A stretch of DNA of 42,524 nucleotides from Mycobacterium sp. NS-7484 (GCF_001953975.1 NZ_MBEJ01000023.1:1-42524), one strand, 5' to 3'; shown: positions 16,371 through 26,565, counted from the stretch's first letter. A program made the numbers and translations. Notes: generated from the sequence alone by a model not told the origin.

Positions 16371-16467
16371 AAAAAGGGACGACCCCCGCCAGGGGGGGAG
16401 GAGGCGGAGGTCGTCGTGTATCAGCCCCGGGGGGTCGGGCTGATACACCCTCGGCATAAGCCGAGTA
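16371..16467 (-). ncRNA. 6C small RNA (B11, ncRv13660c homologue)
   Basis: The minus strand encodes a compact RNA of about 97 nt with three adjacent hairpins. Hairpin 1 is CTCGGC-TTAT-GCCGAG (16465-16450). Hairpin 2 has a perfect 12-bp stem GTGTATCAGCCC (arms 16448-16437 and 16427-16416) whose loop holds six C. Hairpin 3 (16415-16378) pairs GACGACC with GGTCGTC plus an inner 5-bp stem; its loop holds seven C. A TTTTT tract (16375-16371) then ends it. C-rich loops on tandem hairpins are the hallmark of the actinobacterial 6C family, and the position between the Rv3660c and Rv3661 homologues is that of B11. 6C RNAs act in trans by pairing their C-rich loops with G-rich mRNA leaders. Confidence 0.88.
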
Positions 16468-16473
16468 ATGCTC

Positions 16474-16479
16474 ACTATA
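16474..16479 (-). promoter_or_regulatory. -10 box of the 6C RNA
   Basis: TATAGT on the minus strand lies seven bases before the predicted RNA 5' end at 16467. TTGCGT lies 19 bases further upstream as a possible -35 element. Confidence 0.7.
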
Positions 16480-16613
16480 CACACGGAACTGCCAAAACAC
16501 GCAAGGGACATCTGCGCGGGCTACCGACTGTCTCGCCGGGGCCGTCGCCCGCAAGAATGTGTCGTGAACTGCCATTTTGTGTTGCCGGCCAGATAGGGCG
16601 AGGCACCTGCCTC

Positions 16614-16619
16614 TATGCT
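16614..16619 (+). promoter_or_regulatory. -10 box of the leaderless HAD phosphatase gene
   Basis: TATGCT ends eight bases before the GTG at 16627. The spacing decides for GTG over the in-frame ATG at 16615, which lies inside the box. Confidence 0.55.
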
Positions 16620-16626
16620 TGCGCCT

Positions 16627-17484
16627 GTGACCGCAACCGATCGGGCTGCCGGGGAGTCGATCGCACAGCAATCCGCACCGCACGGTGACCGGCCGGTGCG
16701 CACCGCCGCCTTCTTCGACCTCGACAAGACCGTCATCGCCAAGTCCAGCACGCTGGCTTTCAGCAAACCTTTCTTCAATCAGGGCCTGCTGAACCGCCGC
16801 ACCGTCCTCAAGTCCACCTACGCCCAGTTTCTGTTCCTGATGTCGGGTGCCGACCACGATCAGATGGACCGGATGCGCAGCTACATCACCAACATGTGCA
16901 CCGGCTGGGATGTCGAGCAGGTCAAGTCGATCGTCGGCGAGACACTGCACGACATCGTGGACCCGTTGGTCTTCGCCGAGGCGGCGGAGCTGATCGCCGA
17001 TCACAAGCTGTGCGGCCGCGATGTCGTCGTGGTGTCGGCCTCGGGCGAGGAGATCGTCGCCCCGATCGCCCGGGCCCTGGGCGCGACCCATGCGATGGCC
17101 ACCCGCATGGTGGTCGAAGACCGGCGGTACACCGGCGAGATCGCGTTCTACTGCTACGGCGAAGGCAAAGTCGAGGCGATTCGCGCCCTGGCCGCCCGCG
17201 AGGGCTATGCGTTGGACCACTGCTACGCGTACTCGGACTCGATCACCGACATCCCGATGCTCGAAAGCGTCGGCCACCCGACGGCCGTCAACCCCGACCG
17301 GGGGTTGCGCAAAGAAGCCGCCGCCCGCGGGTGGCCGGTGTTGACCTTCAGCCGACCGGTATCGCTGCGCGATCGGATCCCGGCCCCGTCGGGGGCTGCG
17401 GTCGCCACGAGTGCCGCCGTCGGGATCAGCGCTCTGGCGGCCGGCGCGCTGACGTATTCACTGCTGCGACGCTTCACTTCCTGA
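16627..17484 (+). CDS. HAD-IB family phosphatase (Rv3661-like, SerB-related)
   Basis: A 285-residue HAD hydrolase of subclass IB. Motif I is FFDLDKTV with nucleophile D31 and acid D33, motif II VVVSASGEE, the lysine is in GEGKVEAIRALA, and motif III is AYSDSITDIPMLE. A C-terminal hydrophobic segment (AVGISALAAGALTYSLL) suggests membrane anchoring. Substrate is unknown; relatives act on phosphoserine, phosphatidylglycerophosphate or lysophospholipids. In M. tuberculosis Rv3661 has been implicated in cell-division morphology, as I recall. It lies between 6C RNA (divergent) and Ms1 RNA (same strand, 97 bp downstream). Confidence 0.88.
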   Translation: MTATDRAAGESIAQQSAPHGDRPVRTAAFFDLDKTVIAKSSTLAFSKPFFNQGLLNRRTVLKSTYAQFLFLMSGADHDQMDRMRSYITNMCTGWDVEQVKSIVGETLHDIVDPLVFAEAAELIADHKLCGRDVVVVSASGEEIVAPIARALGATHAMATRMVVEDRRYTGEIAFYCYGEGKVEAIRALAAREGYALDHCYAYSDSITDIPMLESVGHPTAVNPDRGLRKEAAARGWPVLTFSRPVSLRDRIPAPSGAAVATSAAVGISALAAGALTYSLLRRFTS

Positions 17485-17546
17485 CCTACCGCATGTAGTA
17501 GCTGAGGCCCTCGGCGTAACGATCAGAACTCGGCCCTGTTTCACCC

Positions 17547-17575
17547 TTGCTGTGACCGTGGTCACGTAGTACAAA
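17547..17575 (+). promoter_or_regulatory. Predicted Ms1 promoter with embedded CRP operator
   Basis: TTGCTG (17547-17552), a 17-base spacer and TACAAA (17570-17575) form a plausible sigma-A promoter for Ms1. The spacer contains TGTGACCGTGGTCACG (17551-17566), which matches the mycobacterial CRP site TGTGA-N6-TCACA at nine of ten positions and is itself a 6-2-6 palindrome (GTGACC-GT-GGTCAC). A protein bound there would cover the promoter. Confidence 0.65.
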
Positions 17576-17581
17576 GGAACC

Positions 17582-17885
17582 ACGGAAGCTTGGATGAGGC
17601 CAAGGCTTAGCCGGAAGAGAAGGCTAAATCTCCCGAACCAAGCTCCCCAGCACGGGTCCCGGCACCCACGCGGAGCACATGCCGCGGAATAGGCAAAAGT
17701 GTTGCGGGCCTGCGTGATTGCGAGGAGCGGACGGCCACGACGGCTCTTTGGGTAGGGCCGCAGCCGAAGCGCATCGCAAGGACGCCGAGGCCACCCACGC
17801 AACCCACGTTGGCACGCTTGGTAACCGGTATCCGTGCTAGCGGGCGACGAGCCGAACATCGTTCGGACCGTCGCCCGCTTTCGTT
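17582..17885 (+). ncRNA. ms1: Ms1 (MTS2823) RNA polymerase-binding small RNA
   Basis: Between the Rv3661 and Rv3662c homologues lies a ~304-nt non-coding stretch with a promoter at its start and a strong terminator at its end. That is the position and size of Ms1/MTS2823, the very abundant stationary-phase RNA that binds the RNA polymerase core and takes the place of 6S RNA in mycobacteria. The sequence is rich in short complementary segments (e.g. AAGCTTGG early with CCAAGCTT-like CCAAGCTCC later) and has no credible open frame. The 5' end is set from the -10 box and is uncertain by a few bases. Confidence 0.85.
17839..17885 (+). terminator. Terminator of Ms1
   Basis: An 11-bp perfect outer stem (AGCGGGCGACG at 17839-17849 with CGTCGCCCGCT at 17869-17879) encloses an inner 6-bp hairpin CCGAAC/GTTCGG. 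It is followed by TTCGTTT. Confidence 0.9.
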
Positions 17886-17910
17886 TGCTGAGGCAGCTCC
17901 GTGCGGCGGG

Positions 17911-18690
17911 TCAGCCGGCCGCTGACTGGGCGATCTGCAACGCTTCTCGCGCGCCACCCTTCAACGCCTCGCTACTGAACAGCAGCCACGCGGTCAACCC
18001 GTCGTGCGTGCCGGAGGCGAATCCCCGTGCGGCAGCCCGGTACTCCCCCGACTTGCGCATCCAATACACCTCCGGCACCCCGAGGCCGTGCGGATCCAAC
18101 CCACTGGCGATCGTCACCAGACGCGACACCGCACGCGCCACCACCCCGTCGGCGGTACCGAATGGAGCCAGGCTGAGGAGTTCGCCGTGGGCGACCGCCG
18201 CCAACACCGGGGCCGGAACTTTGGAGCCGCCGGCCAGGATGTCGGTCAGCAGTTCGAGACGACGCCCGACGTCGGGATCGGTTCGTGGCCGGCCCAGATG
18301 CTCGTCGTCGGCGAGGTCGGCGGCGGCCAACGCGTGCAACCGGGCCAAGGCCTGCATCGGCGCTCGCTGCCACACTCCGACCAGCGCGGTGGCGCCGCCT
18401 TCGAGTGCTTCGGCGACCCGGATGGCGCCCGCGGTGACCGGATCGGGCTCACCGTCGGCGGACAGCTGCACCGCCCCGCCGTCGAGCACCGCCGACGCCC
18501 GCGCCGCACGGAGGGCCGCCTCGGCCGCGGTCTGCGGCCAGCCCCGCAGATTGAACTTGTGCCGATGCGCCCGGCCCAGGGCATCCCGCGCCTCGTCGCT
18601 GGCCGCGGAAACACCGGGCAGGTCAACGAGCGGTGCGAGTGGATCGGTGTTTGTCGGCTTCTCGCGCGAGCGCTCGTCGGTCACGGGCAT
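17911..18690 (-). CDS. Conserved mycobacterial protein of unknown function (Rv3662c-like)
   Basis: A soluble, mostly helical protein of about 257-259 residues rich in alanine. LARLHALAAADLADDEHLGRPR and the later LAAVAHGELLSLAPFG resemble the helical core of Fic/Doc-type proteins, with HGELLSLAPFGTADG where a Fic motif HPFxxGNG would be; the motif is not complete, so no AMP-transferase activity is claimed. The ATG at 18690 lies only three bases after TAGCGT, so the in-frame GTG at 18684 (nine bases) may be the real leaderless start. It converges with Ms1 and is divergent from acs. Confidence 0.75.
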   Translation of the reverse strand: MPVTDERSREKPTNTDPLAPLVDLPGVSAASDEARDALGRAHRHKFNLRGWPQTAAEAALRAARASAVLDGGAVQLSADGEPDPVTAGAIRVAEALEGGATALVGVWQRAPMQALARLHALAAADLADDEHLGRPRTDPDVGRRLELLTDILAGGSKVPAPVLAAVAHGELLSLAPFGTADGVVARAVSRLVTIASGLDPHGLGVPEVYWMRKSGEYRAAARGFASGTHDGLTAWLLFSSEALKGGAREALQIAQSAAG

Positions 18691-18798
18691 CAACGCTAGC
18701 CGACCGCTGAACATGCGCTCGCCGACCGTTGGGCGCAACAACGCTGCCGCCCGTCAACCGTCTTGTGACGTCCCAACGCCTGTGCAACGTTTGGTGAC

Positions 18799-18804
18799 TA
18801 GGCT
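18799..18804 (+). promoter_or_regulatory. -10 box of leaderless acs
   Basis: TAGGCT ends eight bases before the ATG at 18812. No ribosome site lies between. The 121-bp divergent gap also holds TGTGA at about 18763, but the other half of a CRP site is missing. Confidence 0.5.
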
Positions 18805-18811
18805 CACATGC

Positions 18812-20773
<1,962 letters not shown>

Positions 20774-20779
20774 CTCCGC

Positions 20780-20837
20780 CGAACAGACGCAAACCCGTAC
20801 CTTTTCGCGCGAATCGGTACGGGTTTGCGTCTGTTCG
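20780..20837. terminator. Bidirectional terminator between acs and the protease gene
   Basis: A perfect 22-bp inverted repeat (20780-20801 with 20816-20837; inner end CCCGTACC/GGTACGGG) with a 14-base loop fills the 66-bp convergent gap almost completely. It has no long T run, but its symmetry lets it serve both strands. Confidence 0.85.
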
Positions 20838-20839
20838 CG

Positions 20840-21547
20840 CTAAGAAACGGGCACGAAACCCGTTCCCGGCCGGTTCTTGGCAGTGATGTCGGCCAGCTGG
20901 GTGTTGAACGACATCGTCACCGCGGGCGTGTGCAGCGGCACGAATTTCACCACGCAGGTGGGCAATTCCTCGGTGTAGGCGCCGTGGATCATGCCGACGA
21001 GCCGGTTGTTGACCGTCACCGGCGCGCCGGAATCGCCGGGCTGGCCGCACACCTGGTTGACGATGGTGCCGGGATCCTGACCCGGGCCCCACGTCACACC
21101 ACACGAATAGCCCGTGGTGCGGCCGAGCTTGCAGGCAATCTCGCCGAACACCGGATCCGGTCCGAGCCCGTCGATCTGGAAGCCGTTGACGTTGTTGGTC
21201 GGGGTGACCTTGGCGGGATCGAACTGGATCACCGCGTAATCGAGCAGATCGTTACCGGCGACCATCGTGCCGAGCACCCCGGCGCCGTCGGCACCTTCGG
21301 CCGACACCGTGGCACCCGGTCCACCGCAGTGCGCCGAGGTGAAACCGATGAGCCGACCCGCGTTGTCGTGCCCGATCGTGGTGAGCGTGCAGAACGACTC
21401 TCCGTTGACCACGATGCCCGAACCGCCGCCGAGCACCACCGGTGCATCGGCATGCGCTTGACCGGGGGAAAGGACCGACGTGAGGATCGCAGCCAGGGCG
21501 ATGATCGATGCACCGATGAGCAACTGCCTGCGGTGTCCGCTCGTCAA
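20840..21547 (-). CDS. Secreted trypsin-like serine protease (Rv3668c-like)
   Basis: A 235-residue exported chymotrypsin-fold protease. The signal peptide is RRQLLIGASIIALAAILTSV with AHA before the mature start at about DAPVV. The triad is visible: His in GFTSAHCGG, Asp in LDYAVIQFD, Ser in QPGDSGAPV. Paired cysteines (AHC, ACKLG, SCGV, VCGQ) suggest disulfides. The TTG at 21547 is chosen because GGAGG stands just before it; a further TTG at 21580 has no such site. It is divergent from the Rv3669-like gene. Substrate is unknown. Confidence 0.88.
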   Translation of the reverse strand: MTSGHRRQLLIGASIIALAAILTSVLSPGQAHADAPVVLGGGSGIVVNGESFCTLTTIGHDNAGRLIGFTSAHCGGPGATVSAEGADGAGVLGTMVAGNDLLDYAVIQFDPAKVTPTNNVNGFQIDGLGPDPVFGEIACKLGRTTGYSCGVTWGPGQDPGTIVNQVCGQPGDSGAPVTVNNRLVGMIHGAYTEELPTCVVKFVPLHTPAVTMSFNTQLADITAKNRPGTGFVPVS

Positions 21548-21661
21548 GTGTCCTCCAATCGACGCGCCCGACCCGCGCAACTCAAGAATGGACCCAGTCT
21601 ACTAACTCCGGGAGGTCAGCCGGGATCGTTAACGGGTTCGCCGCATGGCAACATGAACGCC

Positions 21662-22168
21662 ATGAGCACAGGCGACCGCAGGGACGGCGTTCCGACGACG
21701 GTGACCTCGATTCCGCTCGTCGATCCGCACGCCCCCAAGCCGGACCCTTCGATCGGCGATCTCGTCAAGGACGCCACCGCACAGGTCTCCACGCTGGTGC
21801 GTGCCGAGGTGGAGCTGGCCAAGGCCGAGATCACCCGCGACGTGAAGAAGGGCCTGACCGGCAGCGTGTTCTTCATCGCCGCGCTGGTGGTGTTGTTCTA
21901 CTCGACCTTCTTTTTCTTCTTCTTCCTGGCCGAACTGCTCGACACATGGCTGTGGCGCTGGGTGGCCTTCCTGATCGTGTTCGGCATCATGGTGGTGGTC
22001 ACCGGGGCGCTGGCCCTGTTCGGCTTCCTGAAGGTGCGACGGATCCGGGGTCCGCGGCAGACCATCGAATCGGTCAAGGAGACGCGCGAGGCCCTGACGC
22101 CCGGGCACGACAAGAACGTCACGACGGCCGTTGCCATCAAGCCGGCCGCCGACCCGTCAGGCTGGTAA
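21662..22168 (+). CDS. Phage-holin-superfamily III / DUF1469 membrane protein (Rv3669-like)
   Basis: A 168-residue protein: a polar N-terminus with VDPHAPKPDPSIGDLVKDA, an amphipathic helix LVRAEVELAKAEITRDVKKG, two membrane helices (VFFIAALVVLFYSTFFFFFF and VAFLIVFGIMVVVTGALALFG) and a basic tail. This is the Phage_holin_3_6 architecture common in actinobacteria, where the role is not established and need not be lytic. The ATG at 21653 is an equally possible start. Its TAA overlaps the ATG of ephE (TAATG), so the pair is coupled. Confidence 0.85.
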   Translation: MSTGDRRDGVPTTVTSIPLVDPHAPKPDPSIGDLVKDATAQVSTLVRAEVELAKAEITRDVKKGLTGSVFFIAALVVLFYSTFFFFFFLAELLDTWLWRWVAFLIVFGIMVVVTGALALFGFLKVRRIRGPRQTIESVKETREALTPGHDKNVTTAVAIKPAADPSGW

Positions 22169-23115
22169 TGCCTCCGCCCGACCCGTCGATCGTCCGGATC
22201 GAGGGGCCATGGCGGCATCTGCAGGTGCATGCCAATGGGATTCGGTTTCATCTGGTCGAGGGTGAAAACGAGGGTGAGCCTGCCGCTCCCGACCGCCCGC
22301 TGGTCATCCTGCTCCACGGATTCGGCTCGTTCTGGTGGTCGTGGCGTCATCAACTCACCGCCCTGACCGGCGCCCGGGTGGTCGCGGTCGACCTGCGTGG
22401 CTACGGCGACAGTGACAAGCCACCGCGCGGATACGACGGCTGGACGTTGGCCGGGGACACCGCGGGGCTGGTGCGGGCGCTCGGACACAAGACCGCGACG
22501 TTGGTCGGACATGCCGACGGCGGCCTGGTGTGTTGGGCGACGGCCGTGCTGCATCCGCGGGTGGTCAATGCGATCGCTTTGGTGAGTTCACCGCATCCGG
22601 TGGCGCTGCGAACCTCCACCCTGAGCCGCCGGGATCAGGGCCGCGCGTTGTTGCCGTCGATGCTGCGCTACCAGCTGCCGACGTGGCCGGAGCACACCCT
22701 GACCCGACACGACGGTGCGGCGCTGGAGCAGCTGGTCCGTAGCCGCGCCGGTGCCGCATGGCAGACCACCACGGATTTCTCGGACACCATGGGTCATTTG
22801 CGTCAGGCCATCCAGATCCCGGGTGCCGCGCACTGCGCCCTGGAATACCAGCGGTGGGCGGTGCGCAGTCAGCTGCGTGGTGAGGGCCGGCGGTTCATGC
22901 GGTCGATGAAGCGCCCGGTCGGTGTGCCGGTGTTGCACATGCGCGGCGACGCCGACCCCTATGTCCTGCCCGACCCGGTGCATCGCACCCAGCACTACGC
23001 CCCGCACGGCCGATACGTATCGATCTCGGATGCCGGACATTTCGGCCATGAAGAGCAACCGGAGGCGGTCAACCGGCAGCTGAACCGGTTCCTGGCGGCG
23101 CTGCGGACCGGTTGA
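22168..23115 (+). CDS. ephE: Alpha/beta hydrolase, epoxide hydrolase EphE
   Basis: A 315-residue alpha/beta hydrolase. The oxyanion motif is HGFGSFWWSW (50-59), the nucleophile motif VGHADGG with Asp117 (aspartate, as in epoxide hydrolases and haloalkane dehalogenases, not serine), the acid in MRGDADPYV, and the catalytic His in SDAGHFGHEEQP. It matches Rv3670. It is translated with the membrane protein upstream. It converges on marP with no spacer: the two stop codons are adjacent. Lipid or epoxide detoxification is the usual assignment; the substrate is unproven. Confidence 0.9.
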   Translation: MPPPDPSIVRIEGPWRHLQVHANGIRFHLVEGENEGEPAAPDRPLVILLHGFGSFWWSWRHQLTALTGARVVAVDLRGYGDSDKPPRGYDGWTLAGDTAGLVRALGHKTATLVGHADGGLVCWATAVLHPRVVNAIALVSSPHPVALRTSTLSRRDQGRALLPSMLRYQLPTWPEHTLTRHDGAALEQLVRSRAGAAWQTTTDFSDTMGHLRQAIQIPGAAHCALEYQRWAVRSQLRGEGRRFMRSMKRPVGVPVLHMRGDADPYVLPDPVHRTQHYAPHGRYVSISDAGHFGHEEQPEAVNRQLNRFLAALRTG

Positions 23116-24306
23116 TCAGGAGCTGATGCAGGTCCCGGTGTGCACCCGTTCGGTGTTGCCGATCTTGGCCAGCTGACGCTCGACCTCCTTGGCGGTCAGC
23201 ACGAATCCGGTGTCGACGTCGTCGACGGCCGCGCCGAACACCACGCCGAGCACCTTGCCCGACCGGTTGATCATCGGGCCGCCCGAATTGCCTTGCCGCA
23301 CCGTGCCCCTGACCGTGTACACCTCGCGGGTGACCGTGGTGGTCCGGTAGATGTCGGGACCGTTGAGCTCGATGATCTCGCGGACGCGGGCCGGGGTGGC
23401 CAGGAAATCACCGCCGCCGGGATAGCCCATCACCACGGCGTCGGTGCCTTTCGGGGCGGGCTGGTCGGCGAACTGCAGGGGTTGGATCGGCAGGTTCGGC
23501 ACGTCCAGGATGGAAATGTCGGCGTTGGGATCGTAGGACACGACGCCGGCGTCGTAGGTCTTGCCGTCGGCCTCGATCGTCACGCTGTCGGCACCGGCCA
23601 CCACGTGGGCGTTGGACATCACCCGGTTGGGTGCGACGACGAATCCGCTGCCCTCCAACACCTTCTGGCAACTCGGTGCGACGCCGCGGATCTTGACCAC
23701 GCTGGGCTGGGTCGTCGTCACCACCGGATCGGTGGCCAGCGCCGCGTCAGGAGCATCGACGTTGACGATGGGGGTACGCCCGAACGGTTCGAGCACATCG
23801 GGCAGACCGGAGGTGTCCAGCAGCGCCGACAACCGGTTGGGCACCGAGCGCAGCCAGTCCGGCGCCACCTTGTCAACCTCGGTCAGTACCCGCGAGTTCT
23901 TCACTGCCCCAGCCAGATTCGGCTGGTCCGACGAGGTCAGCAGGCTGCCCAGCAGCCAGGAGGCGACCAGGACCGCGACGAGCATCAGGCTCACCCCGAC
24001 CACCGAGTCGAACGCGCGGAACAACCGGTTGCGGATCGTGCCGCGCACCGCCCTGCCCAGCACCACGCCGGCGATCTCCCCGATCACCACCAGCGCCAGG
24101 ATCAAAAACAGCGTGGCGAACAGCTTGGTGCGGTCACCGCTGATGTGCGGGATGACGTGCGGGGCCAGCAGCACGCCTGCCACCGCACCGAGCACCACGC
24201 CGATGAAAGACAGCAGGGAGCCGAGCGCGCCCGAGCGCCAGCCGGAGATGGCGGCAACGAACCCGATGCCGAGGATGGCGAAATCGAGCCAGACCGAAGG
24301 TGTCAT
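23116..24306 (-). CDS. marP: Membrane serine protease MarP (acid resistance)
   Basis: A 396-residue protein with four N-terminal membrane helices of CvpA type (about 7-22, 28-50, 63-85, 102-122) and a periplasmic chymotrypsin-like domain. The catalytic triad is H234 (MSNAHVV), D263 (NADISILD) and S341 (RQGNSGGP); C213 and C393 can form the known redox-sensitive disulfide. MarP is required in M. tuberculosis to keep cytoplasmic pH in acid and cleaves the hydrolase RipA. It is downstream in a minus-strand run with the Nudix, thioredoxin-like and nth genes (11-bp gap after the Nudix gene). Confidence 0.95.
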   Translation of the reverse strand: MTPSVWLDFAILGIGFVAAISGWRSGALGSLLSFIGVVLGAVAGVLLAPHVIPHISGDRTKLFATLFLILALVVIGEIAGVVLGRAVRGTIRNRLFRAFDSVVGVSLMLVAVLVASWLLGSLLTSSDQPNLAGAVKNSRVLTEVDKVAPDWLRSVPNRLSALLDTSGLPDVLEPFGRTPIVNVDAPDAALATDPVVTTTQPSVVKIRGVAPSCQKVLEGSGFVVAPNRVMSNAHVVAGADSVTIEADGKTYDAGVVSYDPNADISILDVPNLPIQPLQFADQPAPKGTDAVVMGYPGGGDFLATPARVREIIELNGPDIYRTTTVTREVYTVRGTVRQGNSGGPMINRSGKVLGVVFGAAVDDVDTGFVLTAKEVERQLAKIGNTERVHTGTCISS

Positions 24307-24317
24307 CTATATCCACT

Positions 24318-25094
24318 TCAACTTTGGGCTTCACCGTAACCGTTGTCATGCCCGACGAGGGCCATTGCCTCGTCGAGTCCGCGGACGTCCTCGGTGTTCC
24401 ACGGCTTGGCCCAGCCTGCGACGTCGAGGATCGCCGAGATGACCTGGCCGGTGAAACCCCACACCAGCATCTCGTTGAGGAGGAACGCGGGCCCGGCGAA
24501 CCGGCTCGAGTTGGACTCCCGGTACACCATGAGCCGGTTTTCCGGGTTGGTGAAGGCCCGCACCGGAACCCGCGCCACGACGGCCGTCTCGGATTCGTTC
24601 ACCACGGCCACCGGCCCGGGATCGGGTGAATAGGCCAGCACCGGAACCACGTGGAATCCCGATGGCGGGATGAACATCTTCTCCAGGGTGGCCAGCGGGT
24701 AGAGCCGGCTGGTGTCGATGCCCGTCTCCTCGGTGGCCTCCCGGAAAGCGGTACCGATCGGGCCTTCGTCGCCGGGATCGGCGGCGCCGCCCGGGAATGC
24801 GGCCTGGCCGGCATGGTGGCGCAACGTCGCGGCGCGGACCGTCACGAGCAGATCGGCGTCGTCGGGGAGAGTCGGGGGCGCGCCCTCGGGCGGTCCGGAG
24901 AACAGCACGAGCACCGCGGCATCGCGTCGGGCACCCGCCTGGGCGGCCTGGTTGTTGGCTTCGACGATGGAGGCCAGTACCTCCGGCGGCACCCGCCTGC
25001 GGTAGGCGTCGGGCACCCGGTCGAGGTTGTCCACGAGCGGTTTGAGCCAGGCCGGAGCGACATCCGGGAACAGCCCGTCGCGCGTCGATCTCAC
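24318..25094 (-). CDS. Nudix hydrolase, CoA-pyrophosphatase-like (Rv3672c-like)
   Basis: A 258-residue protein with the Nudix box GGAADPGDEG...FREATEETGID (about 112-134), complete with the REATEE metal-binding core, preceded by LRHHAGQAAFPGG, a motif found in the CoA diphosphatase (NudL/UPF0035) subgroup. It probably hydrolyses CoA or acyl-CoA; the exact substrate is inferred. The start has no special feature. It lies 12 bp after the thioredoxin-like gene and 11 bp before marP, in one operon. Confidence 0.88.
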   Translation of the reverse strand: MRSTRDGLFPDVAPAWLKPLVDNLDRVPDAYRRRVPPEVLASIVEANNQAAQAGARRDAAVLVLFSGPPEGAPPTLPDDADLLVTVRAATLRHHAGQAAFPGGAADPGDEGPIGTAFREATEETGIDTSRLYPLATLEKMFIPPSGFHVVPVLAYSPDPGPVAVVNESETAVVARVPVRAFTNPENRLMVYRESNSSRFAGPAFLLNEMLVWGFTGQVISAILDVAGWAKPWNTEDVRGLDEAMALVGHDNGYGEAQS

Positions 25095-25106
25095 CGGCGG
25101 GTGCTC

Positions 25107-25754
25107 CTATCGGCTAGAGCGGATCAACTCATCGACCGCCGCCGCGATCTCGTCGGCGCTGACGAAGGAGCGGGGTAGGGTCCCGGCCACGCTACCGTCC
25201 GCGCGCAAAACCACCGTCGCAGGCATGACGTTGGGCACCTTCAGTGCGGCCGCGACCAGGCGGCGGCCGTCCTGCAACGTCGGCAGGTGCACCCCGAGTT
25301 CGGCCAACCGGATCAACGCCGCCGTCTCGTTCTCGTCCTGGTGCACCGTCACGACGAGGACGTCGTCGCCGACGCGGCGCTGGTATTCGGACATCGCAGG
25401 CAGTTCGTCGGCGCAGGGCCCGCACCAGTACGCCCACAGATTGAGCACCACCGTGCGCCCGGCCAGTGCCGCCGCCACGTCGACGGGTACGCCGTCACCT
25501 GCGCAGTCGAGGGTGATGCCGCGCAGCGCCTGCGGCCCGTCCCCCTCCCCTGGCCCGGGGCACGGCCGCAGGTCGGCGCGGGCCCGGGGGCCGGCCAGCG
25601 CCTCGGGAGTATCGGCGTCGCGGTGGTCGCGGGCGGTGGACTGTCCCGCCCCGACCTGCGGCGCCGGCTCGTCACGCAGCTCCATCCAGAACGCGGTGCC
25701 GAGTGCCATCAGGACCACCAGAACCGCCACGGTCCATCTGGCCGATCTGCTCAT
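25107..25754 (-). CDS. Membrane-anchored TlpA-like thioredoxin (Rv3673c-like)
   Basis: A 215-residue protein: a single N-terminal anchor WTVAVLVVLMALGTAFW, a low-complexity Pro/Gly linker, then a TlpA/ResA-type thioredoxin domain with LNLWAYWCGPCADELP, so the active-site pair is WCGPC. It acts outside the membrane in disulfide chemistry. Two further cysteines (RPCPG and LDCAG) flank the linker. The ATG at 25754 begins just seven bases after nth ends and is chosen because the longer upstream frame is not hydrophobic. Synteny matches Rv3673c. Confidence 0.88.
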   Translation of the reverse strand: MSRSARWTVAVLVVLMALGTAFWMELRDEPAPQVGAGQSTARDHRDADTPEALAGPRARADLRPCPGPGEGDGPQALRGITLDCAGDGVPVDVAAALAGRTVVLNLWAYWCGPCADELPAMSEYQRRVGDDVLVVTVHQDENETAALIRLAELGVHLPTLQDGRRLVAAALKVPNVMPATVVLRADGSVAGTLPRSFVSADEIAAAVDELIRSSR

Positions 25755-25761
25755 CGGGCCG

Positions 25762-26565
25762 TCACAACCCGGCCAACGCCAGCAGGTGCTCGGTCTCGGG
25801 ACCTTTGACCAGCGCTGCCGCGGTTTCCGGGTCGGTGGGCCCGAGACCGAACGACGGGCAGTCCTTGGCCAGCACGCACACCCCGCAGGCGGGTTTGCGG
25901 GCATGGCAGACCCGACGGCCGTGGAAGATCACCCGGTGGCTGAGCAGGGTCCATTCTTTGCGCTCGATGAGCTCGCCGATCGCAAATTCGACCTTGACCG
26001 GGTCTTCCTCTGTGGTCCAGCGCCAGCGGCGGACCAGACGGCCGAAGTGCGTGTCGACGGTGATGCCGGGGATGTCGAAGGCATTGCCGAGGATGACGTT
26101 GGCGGTCTTGCGGCCCACCCCGGGCAGGGTCACCAGATCGTCGAGGTCGTCGGGCACCTGCCCGTCGAACCGTTCCACCAACTCCTGCCCCAGCCGGATC
26201 AGCGAGGTGGTCTTGTTGCGGTAGAAGCCGGTCGGCCGGATCAGCTCTTCCATCTCGGCGCGGTCGGCCTGCGCGTAATCCAGCGCGGTGCGGTACTTCT
26301 TGAACAGGGCCGGAGTGGTCAGGTTTACCCGTTTGTCAGTGCTCTGCGCGCTCAGGATGGTCGCCACCGCGAGCTCCAGCGGATTGGTGAAATCCAGCTC
26401 GCAGTAGACATGTGGAAAAGCCCGGGCCAGTTCCCGATTCATCCGTCGGGCCCGACGGACCAGGCCCAGGTGCGTCTCGGTGTCCCACTTCCTGGACCGG
26501 CGCGTTTTCCCGGATGGGGCGGCAGCCGCAGTCACGCCAGCAAGCGTACTGACCACCTCGGACAT
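25762..26565 (-). CDS. nth: Endonuclease III
   Basis: A 267-residue DNA glycosylase/AP lyase for oxidised pyrimidines. The HhH-GPD motif [17 protein letters not shown] has the catalytic Lys; the catalytic Asp is in [11 protein letters not shown]. The [4Fe-4S] ligands are in [17 protein letters not shown] (C-x6-C-x2-C-x5-C). An N-terminal extension of about 40 residues with basic RRSRK is usual in actinobacteria. It is the first gene of the minus-strand run to marP and is divergent from the small membrane protein gene at 26632. Confidence 0.95.
   Translation of the reverse strand: MSEVVSTLAGVTAAAAPSGKTRRSRKWDTETHLGLVRRARRMNRELARAFPHVYCELDFTNPLELAVATILSAQSTDKRVNLTTPALFKKYRTALDYAQADRAEMEELIRPTGFYRNKTTSLIRLGQELVERFDGQVPDDLDDLVTLPGVGRKTANVILGNAFDIPGITVDTHFGRLVRRWRWTTEEDPVKVEFAIGELIERKEWTLLSHRVIFHGRRVCHARKPACGVCVLAKDCPSFGLGPTDPETAAALVKGPETEHLLALAGL

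Noticed and set aside
18755..18775. CRP site upstream of acs
   Set aside because: Only the left half TGTGA is present; the partner half does not match.
17834..18811. Long upstream extension of acs
   Set aside because: It overlaps the Ms1 terminator and the divergent Rv3662c-like gene, and the acs family N-terminus begins at 18812 just after a -10 box.
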